Source of the DNA: Anaerolineae bacterium
GTDB taxonomy: Bacteria > Chloroflexota > Anaerolineae > Aggregatilineales > Phototrophicaceae
NCBI GenBank assembly: GCA_025454715.1
Contig: JALONY010000039.1
Span: 1-9,254, forward strand
DNA length: 9,254 bases
Reading direction: 5' to 3'
This document shows positions 1 through 5,766 of this stretch, piece after piece. Position 1 is the first letter of the stretch. Each line of letters starts with the position of its first letter. The notes under the pieces are model-generated. The model ran no database searches, was not told the origin of the DNA, and worked only from the letters and a program-made list of their open reading frames with translations. The translations under genes were made by a program, and so were the position numbers.

Positions 1-1724
1 TCATCGACGATGATGACGAGGTGGGGCAAGGGGCGATAGCCCGCCTCGCTCATCTGGGCGGGGGTGGCGGTGTGCAAGCGGTGATATTGCCCGATGTCGC
101 GCAGGCCGCGCTCACGCAGGAGCGCTTGGCGCTGGGTCAGCTCGGAGCGCAGGGCGTCGAGGGCGCGCTCGACCAGCAAGCCGTCGAGGTTGGTCAGGAT
201 GCCGACCGTGTGCGGCAGGCGCGCAAACGGGATGAGCGTGCTCCCGCCCTTGAAGTCGATCAACAAAAAATTGAGCAGGCGCGGGTCATGCGCGATGGCC
301 AGCGCGCAAATCAAGGTCTGCAAAAATTCCGATTTACCGGCGCCGGTCGTGCCCGCCAACATGCCGTGCGGGCCGTGGTGCGCCTCGTCCAGCATCAGCA
401 ACAGCGCGGAGTCCGCGTCCGATTGGCCGACCGGCACCGGGCGGGGCAACGCGCCGCGCACCGGCTGACGCCAATGGTCGGCAATCACGGGGGCGAGGTC
501 GGCGGGGTGCGCCACCCCATACAGGTCGAGGAACGGCACGCGGCGGGGGAGCGCGCCGGTGCTGCCGAGGTCGGTGCGGGCGATACCGGCGAGGGCGCGG
601 GCGAGCGCCTCGGCGTCCGGCACGCTGAGGGCGTCGGCTTTGCCGTGGGTCTCGCCACCGGCCTCGGCCAGCCAAAACGTGCGGTTTTGGGCGACCGTGA
701 CCACGGCGCGGCATTCGGGCGGGGCCAGCTCTGGCGAGGGCGCGAGCACCACCAGCGAGGCGTTCAAACCGTCGGGGTCGCGCAACAACGCCTGAAGCGC
801 CGCACCGCCGTCGTGTAGGGTGCCCACGTCCGTCACGATCAAGAGGTGCGCGCCGCGCCCGCCCAGCCCGCCGCGCCGTTCGTGCAGCGCCTCGCTCAGG
901 GTGTCGAGCAAGGGGCGTGCCGCCTCTGGCGACAAGGCCACGAGGTCGGGGGCACCGGCCTGCCCAGACGGGTTGACGTGCGGCACCAGCTCCAGCCAAC
1001 GCCACTCTTCGGGGCGGGCGTCCGGCAAGATGACGTGTAGGCGCAGGTCACGCGGGTGGTGCGCCAGCAACAGGCCGCCCAGCCACGCCCGCAACGCCCC
1101 CCCGACACTCGGCCACGCCCCGCACACCGCCAGCGGCAGGCGCACGCGCACCGGCACCTCGCGCACCGTGCGGTAATGCTCAGCCAAAGCCAGCGCGTTG
1201 GGCAATAACGGGTGGGCGCGGTCGGGGTCGGGCGTGACGATGCGCGCCACCGCGGGCACATCGCCGATGCCGAGGCGCACGGCCAAAAAATCGGGGTCGG
1301 CGGGGCGGCGCGCCCAGACCTCTGGGGCGCGGGCGAGGGCGCGCTGTGCGCCGTCGGTCGGGGCGGGGTGCGCCTCGGTCAGCAGGGCGCGCTGGGCGTC
1401 GTGGGCGGCTTGCAGGCGCGCCCGCTTGTAGACCAAGGTGCGGAGGTAGGCACCGCGCTGTTGGGCGCGGCGGCGCTGGCGGTCATGGGTGCGCCAGCGC
1501 ACGGTCAAAACTGCGCTGACCACGCTCAGGCCAGCGAGGATGACCAACGGCAAGGCCGCCCCCAAGCCGCCGCCGCTCTCGGACGAGCGCAACAGGTAGA
1601 ACGCGGCCACCGCCCCCAGCCCGAGCACCGGCAGCAGGCTCAGCCATACCCCTCCATCCGCCGTGTCTTGGTCGGTGGGTGGGGCGGGGATGTCGATGGT
1701 GAGTTCGGGCAGGGGTGCGGGCAT
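1..1724 (-). CDS. eccC: EccC/EssC-type FtsK/SpoIIIE secretion ATPase, 3' end beyond window
   Basis: Membrane-bound motor ATPase of a type VII-like (Esx/Ess) secretion system; the family recognises and drives export of WXG100-type substrates. Reading inward from ATG 1724, 574 uninterrupted codons are visible. Two hydrophobic segments lie near residues 27-46 and 55-76, the usual EccC membrane anchor. A D-F-L-A-V-R-L-G motif (about 145-152) matches the conserved N-terminal part of EccC/EssC. The first ATPase domain begins near residue 430, with G-P-H-G (451-454), Walker A G-T-T-G-A-G-K-S (458-465), the family signature L-L-I-D-F-K-G-G (487-494) and L-P-H-T-V-G...T-N-L-D (503-514). The frame leaves the window inside V-I-I-V-D, the start of Walker B, so the remaining ATPase domains are unseen. 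No FHA domain is present at the N-terminus. No clear Shine-Dalgarno precedes the start; it lies 8 bases after the stop of the WXG gene, so translational coupling is likely. Family assignment is firm; whether the system is complete cannot be judged here. Confidence 0.93.
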   Translation of the reverse strand, partial: MPAPLPELTIDIPAPPTDQDTADGGVWLSLLPVLGLGAVAAFYLLRSSESGGGLGAALPLVILAGLSVVSAVLTVRWRTHDRQRRRAQQRGAYLRTLVYKRARLQAAHDAQRALLTEAHPAPTDGAQRALARAPEVWARRPADPDFLAVRLGIGDVPAVARIVTPDPDRAHPLLPNALALAEHYRTVREVPVRVRLPLAVCGAWPSVGGALRAWLGGLLLAHHPRDLRLHVILPDARPEEWRWLELVPHVNPSGQAGAPDLVALSPEAARPLLDTLSEALHERRGGLGGRGAHLLIVTDVGTLHDGGAALQALLRDPDGLNASLVVLAPSPELAPPECRAVVTVAQNRTFWLAEAGGETHGKADALSVPDAEALARALAGIARTDLGSTGALPRRVPFLDLYGVAHPADLAPVIADHWRQPVRGALPRPVPVGQSDADSALLLMLDEAHHGPHGMLAGTTGAGKSEFLQTLICALAIAHDPRLLNFLLIDFKGGSTLIPFARLPHTVGILTNLDGLLVERALDALRSELTQRQALLRERGLRDIGQYHRLHTATPAQMSEAGYRPLPHLVIIVD

Positions 1725-1732
1725 CGGTCAGG

Positions 1733-2002
1733 CTAAAACGCCTCGTCGGCCAGTTGCATCCGGCGGGCTTGGTCTTCCAGCTCGGTGGCGAACGCCTCCA
1801 AGACCGACGCCCATTGCTCCATCTCGGGCACGGTCTCGTGCCACAGCGCGAAGAAGCGCTCGGCGCGCCGCCCCATCCACGTCAGGCCGTCGAAGGTGGC
1901 TTTGAGGGTTTGCACCTCGCGGCGGATGGTCTCGGCCTCTTGGCGGATGCGCCCGGCGCGGTGCAGCAATTCGGTATAGGGCACGCGAATCAGGTCGGTC
2001 AT
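1733..2002 (-). CDS. WXG100-family small protein with W-M-G motif (89 aa)
   Basis: Small, almost wholly helical protein of the ESAT-6/EsxA-like WXG100 superfamily, the typical substrate or co-substrate of type VII-like secretion. The length of 89 residues is normal for the family. The defining hairpin-turn motif is W42-M43-G44, followed by A-E-R-F-F-A-L-W (47-54), with amphipathic helices on both sides. No Y-x-x-x-D/E export motif is seen in the C-terminus (the mycobacterial-type signal). The start is ATG 2002, because it overlaps the stop of the upstream partner by four bases (ATGA) and follows a G-rich stretch that can serve as ribosome binding site; a longer in-frame extension upstream would overlap the partner gene entirely and is rejected. 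It is directly followed by the EccC-type ATPase, which supports its role as a substrate or chaperone partner of that motor. Confidence 0.88.
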   Translation of the reverse strand: MTDLIRVPYTELLHRAGRIRQEAETIRREVQTLKATFDGLTWMGRRAERFFALWHETVPEMEQWASVLEAFATELEDQARRMQLADEAF

Positions 2003-2292
2003 CCCAACCCCCCACCGGCACGCGCCGCCACGTCGATGTCGTCCGCCGAGGCGTGCAATTTGTCGCGGAAGGCGGCCAATTGCTCGAACGTCTCGCGCAG
2101 GTGCGGGGTCAGGCGGTTGTACTCGGCGCGGAAGGCCTCGGCGGCCAAGCTCATGAAGCGCTCGGGGCCGAGGGCGCGCACCTCGGCATCGATGTTGTCG
2201 ATGCTGTGGGTGACTTGGGCGGCGCTCCGCCCGAGCGAGTCGGCGGCCTCGCGCATTTGTTGAAGTCGGGCGCTCAGTTCTCCGGTGGTCAT
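1999..2292 (-). CDS. WXG100-like partner protein with degenerate F-M-S motif (97 aa)
   Basis: Small helical protein, first gene of the type VII-like operon, likely forming a heterodimer with the next gene's W-M-G protein in the manner of EsxA/EsxB pairs. It aligns without gaps to its neighbour around the turn: F46-M47-S48 sits where the neighbour has W42-M43-G44, and the phenylalanine eight residues later (F54) matches F50 there. The canonical W-x-G is therefore replaced. The N-terminal half (about 5-40) and C-terminal half (about 50-90) are amphipathic helices; the end is a flexible A-R-A-G-G-G-L-G tail, again with no Y-x-x-x-D/E signal. ATG 2292 is chosen for its excellent GGGAGG ribosome site 7 bases upstream. 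Membership of the superfamily is inferred from size, position and this alignment rather than from the motif itself. Confidence 0.75.
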   Translation of the reverse strand: MTTGELSARLQQMREAADSLGRSAAQVTHSIDNIDAEVRALGPERFMSLAAEAFRAEYNRLTPHLRETFEQLAAFRDKLHASADDIDVAARAGGGLG

Positions 2293-2299
2293 CGGGCAT

Positions 2300-2305
2300 C
2301 CTCCC
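2300..2305 (-). promoter_or_regulatory. Shine-Dalgarno GGGAGG of the WXG/EccC operon
   Basis: On the minus strand GGGAGG lies 7 bases before ATG 2292. It decides between that start and the out-of-frame ATG at 2299 belonging to a longer shadow reading frame. Confidence 0.75.
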
Positions 2306-2328
2306 TACGCCTGTTGCGGTCTCGCCCA

Positions 2329-2334
2329 ATGATA
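2329..2334 (-). promoter_or_regulatory. candidate -10 element (TATCAT) for the WXG/EccC operon
   Basis: TATCAT on the minus strand differs from TATAAT at one position and would give a leader of roughly 30 bases before ATG 2292. No convincing -35 hexamer is found 16-18 bases upstream. A more A/T-rich alternative, TATAAA at 2381-2386 on the same strand, also lacks a -35. Weak prediction. Confidence 0.25.
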
Positions 2335-2417
2335 CCGCGAAATGCCCCAAAACGGGCACGTCCCGCTCTCTCCCTTACAATTTATAAACTTAGTGGCTTA
2401 TCCCACCGCCCAGCCGG

Positions 2418-2423
2418 TATACT
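2418..2423 (+). promoter_or_regulatory. candidate -10 element (TATACT) for the CAP/ProX-like operon
   Basis: TATACT matches the -10 consensus at five of six positions and lies about 70 bases before ATG 2494, predicting transcription from about base 2430. The -35 region (around 2394-2400) is a poor match, so an activator or a non-housekeeping sigma factor is possible. Confidence 0.35.
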
Positions 2424-2435
2424 AGGGGCATGATG

Positions 2436-2462
2436 TCCTGTCGGCTCATAAGCCGTTCAGGA
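2436..2462 (+). other. two-part hairpin in the leader of the CAP gene
   Basis: TCCTG (2436-2440) pairs with CAGGA (2458-2462) and CGGCT (2442-2446) with AGCCG (2451-2455) around a CATA loop, with a 1/2-base internal bulge. It would sit at the very 5' end of a transcript started from the TATACT element. It may stabilise the mRNA or be a regulatory structure; there is no U-run directly after it, so it is not a simple terminator. Confidence 0.35.
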
Positions 2463-2478
2463 AAGTTGTCCGTAGGGC

Positions 2479-2482
2479 GGAG
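2479..2482 (+). promoter_or_regulatory. ribosome binding site GGAG of the CAP gene
   Basis: GGAG lies 11 bases before ATG 2494, a slightly long spacing, and six T bases directly precede the start codon. The site can be partly covered by a short TCCG/CGGA pairing (2469-2472 with 2478-2481). Confidence 0.4.
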
Positions 2483-2493
2483 AACGGTTTTTT

Positions 2494-4332
2494 ATGAAGA
2501 AGTATCTGGCGCTCATCATGTTGTTGGCCTTGTCGGTGGGGTGGTGGTCGGTCTCGGCACAAACGCAAATCGCGGTGCTGGTCAAGGTCGGGCAACCCGG
2601 GCTCGACATCTTGCGTAGCGGCACCCAAGACTGGGTGGCCGTGACGATGGAAAGCGTGGTGGGCAGCGGCGACCGCCTGCGTACCAACGGCAATGGTCAA
2701 GCCGAAATCACCTTGTTCGACGGGAGCGCGCTGATTGCGCTCAAGCCCAACACCGAACTCTCGATCAACCGGATGGAGCGCACCGAGCAAGGGTATCTCA
2801 TCTCGTTCGGCCTGCTGAACGGCCACATCCACCAAACGCTCATCCCGGTGCCCGAGACGTATGTCGGGTACGAGTTCTCGACCCCGACCACCACCGTCGT
2901 GACGGCGGGCGGGGTGTTCGACCTGTGGCTGGACGCCAACCAAAATACCAGCGTCTTGGCCGCCGACGGCGCGGTTTACGTCGGCACACAGCGCACGCAA
3001 TTGGTGGCCAACGAGGGCATCCGCGCCTCGGCGGACGGTGCCCAAAGCGAGATTATCGCCGCCCGCACCGCCGCGCAGCTCAGCGCCAGCATCGACGGCG
3101 TGCCCGCCCGTTTCGTGACCGATGCCGACGTGCAGCTCAACATCCGCCAAGGCCCCAACGCCCGCACCGAGCTGTTGGGCACCATCCTGCCGTCCGAGGT
3201 CACCCGCGTGATGGGCGTGAGCGAGGATGGGCGCTGGTATCGCGTCCGCAACGGGCGCGGGCACGGCTGGGTGTCGCGTAGTGCCTTCGAGGTCGAGCTG
3301 GACGCGCAAAACCTCGTGGCCTACCCTGCCGACCACATCGAGCGGCAGGTGGTGGCTGAGGCCGCCCCGACCAACAGCCCCGCCACCGCCCAGACGGTCG
3401 CCAACACCGCCCAGATGGGCAGTGCGGTGATGCAGACCTTCAGCCGCGACGAAATCGAGGTGATTGCGCTCATCAACGAATGGCGCATCGGGGTCGGGCT
3501 GTGGCCGCTGAAGCCCAACAGCATCCTGCGTGATATGGCCTACGCGCAGGGGCGCTACCTGCTCACGTTGGCGCAATTGCCCGACGACCTGCACATCGAC
3601 TCGAAGGGGCGCAACCCGCGTGAGCGCGCCCTCGACCCCGCCTTCAAGTGGCCGCACTATCTGGGCTCCGACCGGATGGCCATCGGCGAGAACATCTACA
3701 TCGGCAACAACGTGCGCGGCGCGATTAATTATTGGCAAAACTCGCCCATCCACCGCCAAGCCACCGAGAGCAACGGTTATCGCGAGGTCGGGGTGGCGGT
3801 CTTGCCGCACCCGCTGGGGCATATTTACGTGGTGGTGTTCGGCTCGCGCCCCAACGTCTTGCCCATCCTGCTCGACCCCACCAGCGGCACCTTGTACGTG
3901 TCGTCCGAGGCCTACCGCTTCGCCTCCCCGGGCGACTGGGTGAGCAGCGTCAGCAGTTTGCAGTTCATCCCCAACGTGCTCAGCCCGGTCGATAACAGCG
4001 CATGGTTGCCGTGGGCGCGCAGCACCAGCCGCCCGCCGATGGAGGCCTTCACGGTGGCCTATCAGGGCGACGCCAACAAGCTGGTCATGGTCAACTTCGA
4101 CCCCGCCAGCGATGTGGCGTGGTTGCCCGCCAACCTGCCCAACGCCGCGGGCGAGGTGGCCGTCTCGGCCAATGCACAGGCCGCCCCCGCCCCGACCGCC
4201 ACGCCCGCCCTGCTGGCCATCCCGCAGATGAGCACCACCCGCACCGGCGGCGAGGCGGCACAACCCGCCTTCCCGACCGCGCAACCCACCAGCGCCTCGC
4301 TCTTCGCCACCCGCACCCCAACCGCCCCATGA
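2494..4332 (+). CDS. exported FecR-SH3-CAP domain protein with P/T-rich tail
   Basis: Secreted or cell-surface protein of 612 residues, function unknown as a whole. A signal peptide spans residues 1-22 (M-K-K, hydrophobic core, W-S-V-S-A before Q23) with no lipobox cysteine. Domains in order: a FecR-like fold (about 28-180; V-G-S-G-D-R-L-R-T at 56-64 and D-G-S-A-L-I-A-L-K-P at 76-85); a bacterial SH3 domain (about 206-267; L-N-I-R-Q-G-P at 215-221, G-R-W-Y-R-V at 246-251, G-W-V-S at 258-261); a linker; a CAP/SCP domain of YkwD type (about 318-450) with candidate active-site residues H367, E399 in G-E-N and H420 in S-P-I-H-R; a further beta-rich region (about 451-550) starting R-P-N-V-L-P; and a P/T/A-rich tail (560-612). 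SH3 domains of this kind often bind cell-wall or surface ligands; the bacterial CAP activity is unsettled. Start chosen by the signal peptide and GGAG site. It is divergent from the type VII-like operon and coupled to the next gene. Confidence 0.9.
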   Translation: MKKYLALIMLLALSVGWWSVSAQTQIAVLVKVGQPGLDILRSGTQDWVAVTMESVVGSGDRLRTNGNGQAEITLFDGSALIALKPNTELSINRMERTEQGYLISFGLLNGHIHQTLIPVPETYVGYEFSTPTTTVVTAGGVFDLWLDANQNTSVLAADGAVYVGTQRTQLVANEGIRASADGAQSEIIAARTAAQLSASIDGVPARFVTDADVQLNIRQGPNARTELLGTILPSEVTRVMGVSEDGRWYRVRNGRGHGWVSRSAFEVELDAQNLVAYPADHIERQVVAEAAPTNSPATAQTVANTAQMGSAVMQTFSRDEIEVIALINEWRIGVGLWPLKPNSILRDMAYAQGRYLLTLAQLPDDLHIDSKGRNPRERALDPAFKWPHYLGSDRMAIGENIYIGNNVRGAINYWQNSPIHRQATESNGYREVGVAVLPHPLGHIYVVVFGSRPNVLPILLDPTSGTLYVSSEAYRFASPGDWVSSVSSLQFIPNVLSPVDNSAWLPWARSTSRPPMEAFTVAYQGDANKLVMVNFDPASDVAWLPANLPNAAGEVAVSANAQAAPAPTATPALLAIPQMSTTRTGGEAAQPAFPTAQPTSASLFATRTPTAP

Positions 4333-4334
4333 GG
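4331..4334 (+). promoter_or_regulatory. ribosome binding site GAGG overlapping the CAP stop codon
   Basis: GAGG starts inside the TGA stop of the CAP gene and lies 9 bases before ATG 4344. It favours that start over ATG 4329, which has no purine-rich stretch before it, and makes translation of the solute-binding protein depend on ribosomes finishing the CAP gene. Confidence 0.65.
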
Positions 4335-4343
4335 TTTCACCCG

Positions 4344-5282
4344 ATGTCCAAGCGTTTTCTGTTGAGTGTCGTGTTGCTGTTGTCGTTGGGCTTGCCACTG
4401 GCCGCCCAAGACCAAACCGAGCCGATTCGGGTCGGGTCGAAATTGTTCACCGAGGACGTGTTGCTGGGGCACATCACCTATGTCGCCCTCGAGCAAGCCG
4501 GTTATCCGGTGGTCGATATGCTGGAGACCGGCAACACCACGGTCGCCCGCACCGCCCTGCTCAATAACCAAATCGACCTGTACCCCGAATATACCGGCAC
4601 GGCTATGACGGTCTTTTTCCCCGCCGAGGCGGTCGGGCAAATCGACAGCCTCGACAGCGAGAGCGTGTACGCGGTCTCGGCCTCGTATGACGCGGCGTTC
4701 AACGACCTGATTTGGCTGGAACCCGCGCCCATCAACAACAGCTACGTGCTGGCCGTCACGCAAGCCTTCGCCGAGGAGCACGGCCTGAGCACCTTGTCGG
4801 ACTTCGCCGCCTACGTCAACGGCGGGGGTACGGTGATGTTCGCGGCGGGCGAGGAGTTCGTGTCGCGCCCCGACGGCTTGCAAGCGATGGAGGCCGCCTA
4901 TGGCTTCGACGTGACCGGCGGGCAGATGCTGGTGATTGCCGACGGCACGCCCGATATGTTCATCGGGGCGCTGGCGCAGGGCATCAACGGCATCAACGTG
5001 GCGCTGGCCACCGGCGTCAGCGGCCTGCTGTATGAAAACGACCTCGTGGCGCTGTATGACGACCAAGAATTGCTACTGCCCTACGAGCCTGCGGTGGTGG
5101 TGCGCGGGGCGTTGCTGCGCCGCAACCCCGAGATTGCGGTCATCCTCAACCGGATTTTCCGCCACATGGACGCCGACACGCTCAGCGAGCTGGTGGCGCA
5201 GGTCGAAGCGGATGGGCGTGACCCCCGCGAGGTCGCGACCGAGTATCTGGCCAGCGTGGCCGCCGCGGAGCAAGAAGAGTAA
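4344..5282 (+). CDS. OpuAC/ProX-type glycine betaine/choline solute-binding protein
   Basis: Exported solute-binding protein of the quaternary-amine (OsmF/ProX/OpuCC) class, 312 residues, normal length. The signal peptide is residues 1-21 (M-S-K-R, hydrophobic core, P-L-A-A before Q22); there is no lipobox cysteine, unusual for a Gram-positive-type tether but fitting a diderm-like or released protein. Family motifs: V-G-S-K-L-F-T-E-D (30-38), A-L-L-N-N-Q-I-D-L-Y-P-E-Y-T-G-T (71-86), N-N-S-Y-V-L-A-V (131-138), S-R-P-D-G-L (174-179), L-P-Y-E-P-A-V-V-V-R (245-254). Y80, Y83, Y134 and Y247 are candidates for the aromatic cage that holds the trimethylammonium group in ProX, and R175 for carboxylate binding. 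The stretch around 205-223 diverges from the usual T-D-G motif. No permease or ATPase gene adjoins it; a tadA gene converges downstream. ATG 4344 is preferred to ATG 4329 (317 aa, overlapping the previous stop). Substrate is an inference. Confidence 0.88.
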   Translation: MSKRFLLSVVLLLSLGLPLAAQDQTEPIRVGSKLFTEDVLLGHITYVALEQAGYPVVDMLETGNTTVARTALLNNQIDLYPEYTGTAMTVFFPAEAVGQIDSLDSESVYAVSASYDAAFNDLIWLEPAPINNSYVLAVTQAFAEEHGLSTLSDFAAYVNGGGTVMFAAGEEFVSRPDGLQAMEAAYGFDVTGGQMLVIADGTPDMFIGALAQGINGINVALATGVSGLLYENDLVALYDDQELLLPYEPAVVVRGALLRRNPEIAVILNRIFRHMDADTLSELVAQVEADGRDPREVATEYLASVAAAEQEE

Positions 5283-5295
5283 CCGGCGGCTTCTT
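5272..5295. terminator. possible bidirectional hairpin between convergent genes
   Basis: AAGAAG (5272-5277) pairs with CTTCTT (5290-5295) across a 12-base loop that includes the stop codon of the solute-binding protein and reaches the stop of tadA. The stem is A/T-rich and short and no strong T-run follows on either side, so this is a weak candidate; it is the only symmetrical element in the 11-base gap. Confidence 0.2.
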
Positions 5296-5758
5296 ACCCC
5301 TCACGCAAGGTGCGAAAGAACGAGTCCAGCAGGGCGGCGCACTCATCGCGCAGCACCCCCGCATAGACCTCCACACGGTGGTTGAAGCGCGGGTTCCGCA
5401 CGAGGTCGAGCGCGCTGCCCGCCGCGCCGTAGCGCTCATCCAACGCCCCGTACACCAAGCGCCACAGGCGCGCTTGCACCATCGCCCCCGCACACATGAT
5501 GCACGGCTCCAGCGTGCAATACAGCGTCACGCGCTCTAGCCGCCACTCCCCGACGGCGCGTGCGGCCTCGCGCAGTGCCACGATTTCGGCGTGGGCGGTC
5601 GGGTCGCCGTCGGCCTCACGCCGGTTGCGCCCGCGCCCAATCACCTGCCCATCCAGCACCGCCACCGCCCCAATCGGCACATCGCCGGTGATGAGGGCGG
5701 CCTGCGCCTCGTCCAACGCGAGGCGCATCCAACGCACATCGTCGAAAAAGCCGCTCAT
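5294..5758 (-). CDS. tadA: tRNA-specific adenosine deaminase TadA
   Basis: Cytoplasmic zinc enzyme that converts adenosine 34 to inosine in the anticodon of tRNA-Arg(ACG), needed to read CGU, CGC and CGA; normally essential. The protein has 154 residues, a normal length. The deaminase signature is complete: H56-A57-E58 (zinc ligand and proton-shuttling glutamate) and P85-C86-I-M-C89 (two zinc ligands). P-I-G-A-V (28-32), G-R-N (43-45), D-P-T-A-H-A-E (52-58) and the TadA-typical F-N-H-R-V-E-V (125-131) separate it from cytidine and guanine deaminases. ATG 5758 lies 8 bases after the stop of the upstream TPR gene with only a weak GGCGG-like ribosome site, so it is probably translated by coupling in one operon with that gene. 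It converges on the solute-binding gene with 11 bases between the stops. Confidence 0.95.
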   Translation of the reverse strand: MSGFFDDVRWMRLALDEAQAALITGDVPIGAVAVLDGQVIGRGRNRREADGDPTAHAEIVALREAARAVGEWRLERVTLYCTLEPCIMCAGAMVQARLWRLVYGALDERYGAAGSALDLVRNPRFNHRVEVYAGVLRDECAALLDSFFRTLREG

Positions 5759-5766
5759 GCCGCCGG

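Noticed and set aside
21..818. 265-codon plus-strand frame opposite the ATPase
   Set aside because: The minus strand encodes an unbroken EccC-type ATPase with Walker A here; the plus frame has no recognisable domain.
1674..1690. G-rich stretch as a further quadruplex at the start of the ATPase gene
   Set aside because: Only three runs of three or more G are close together; it simply mirrors proline codons in the N-terminal tail.
1733..2359. 208-codon extended version of the W-M-G protein
   Set aside because: The extra N-terminal part is out of frame over the F-M-S partner gene, which has its own strong ribosome site; the ATGA overlap fixes the start at 2002 and gives the family's usual length.
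4329..4346. ATG 4329 as start of the ProX-like protein
   Set aside because: It would form an ATGA overlap with the previous stop but has no ribosome site, whereas ATG 4344 has GAGG 9 bases upstream and begins a typical M-S-K-R signal peptide. It cannot be fully excluded.
2446..4398. 650-codon open frame on the minus strand, antisense to the CAP gene
   Set aside because: It covers a gene whose plus-strand product has clear signal peptide, FecR, SH3 and CAP motifs. The antisense product is a His/Gly/Arg/Val-rich sequence with no domain, the usual result of GC-biased third positions.
4062..5066. 334-codon minus-strand frame opposite the ProX-like gene
   Set aside because: Composition of a shadow frame and complete overlap with a well-supported solute-binding protein.
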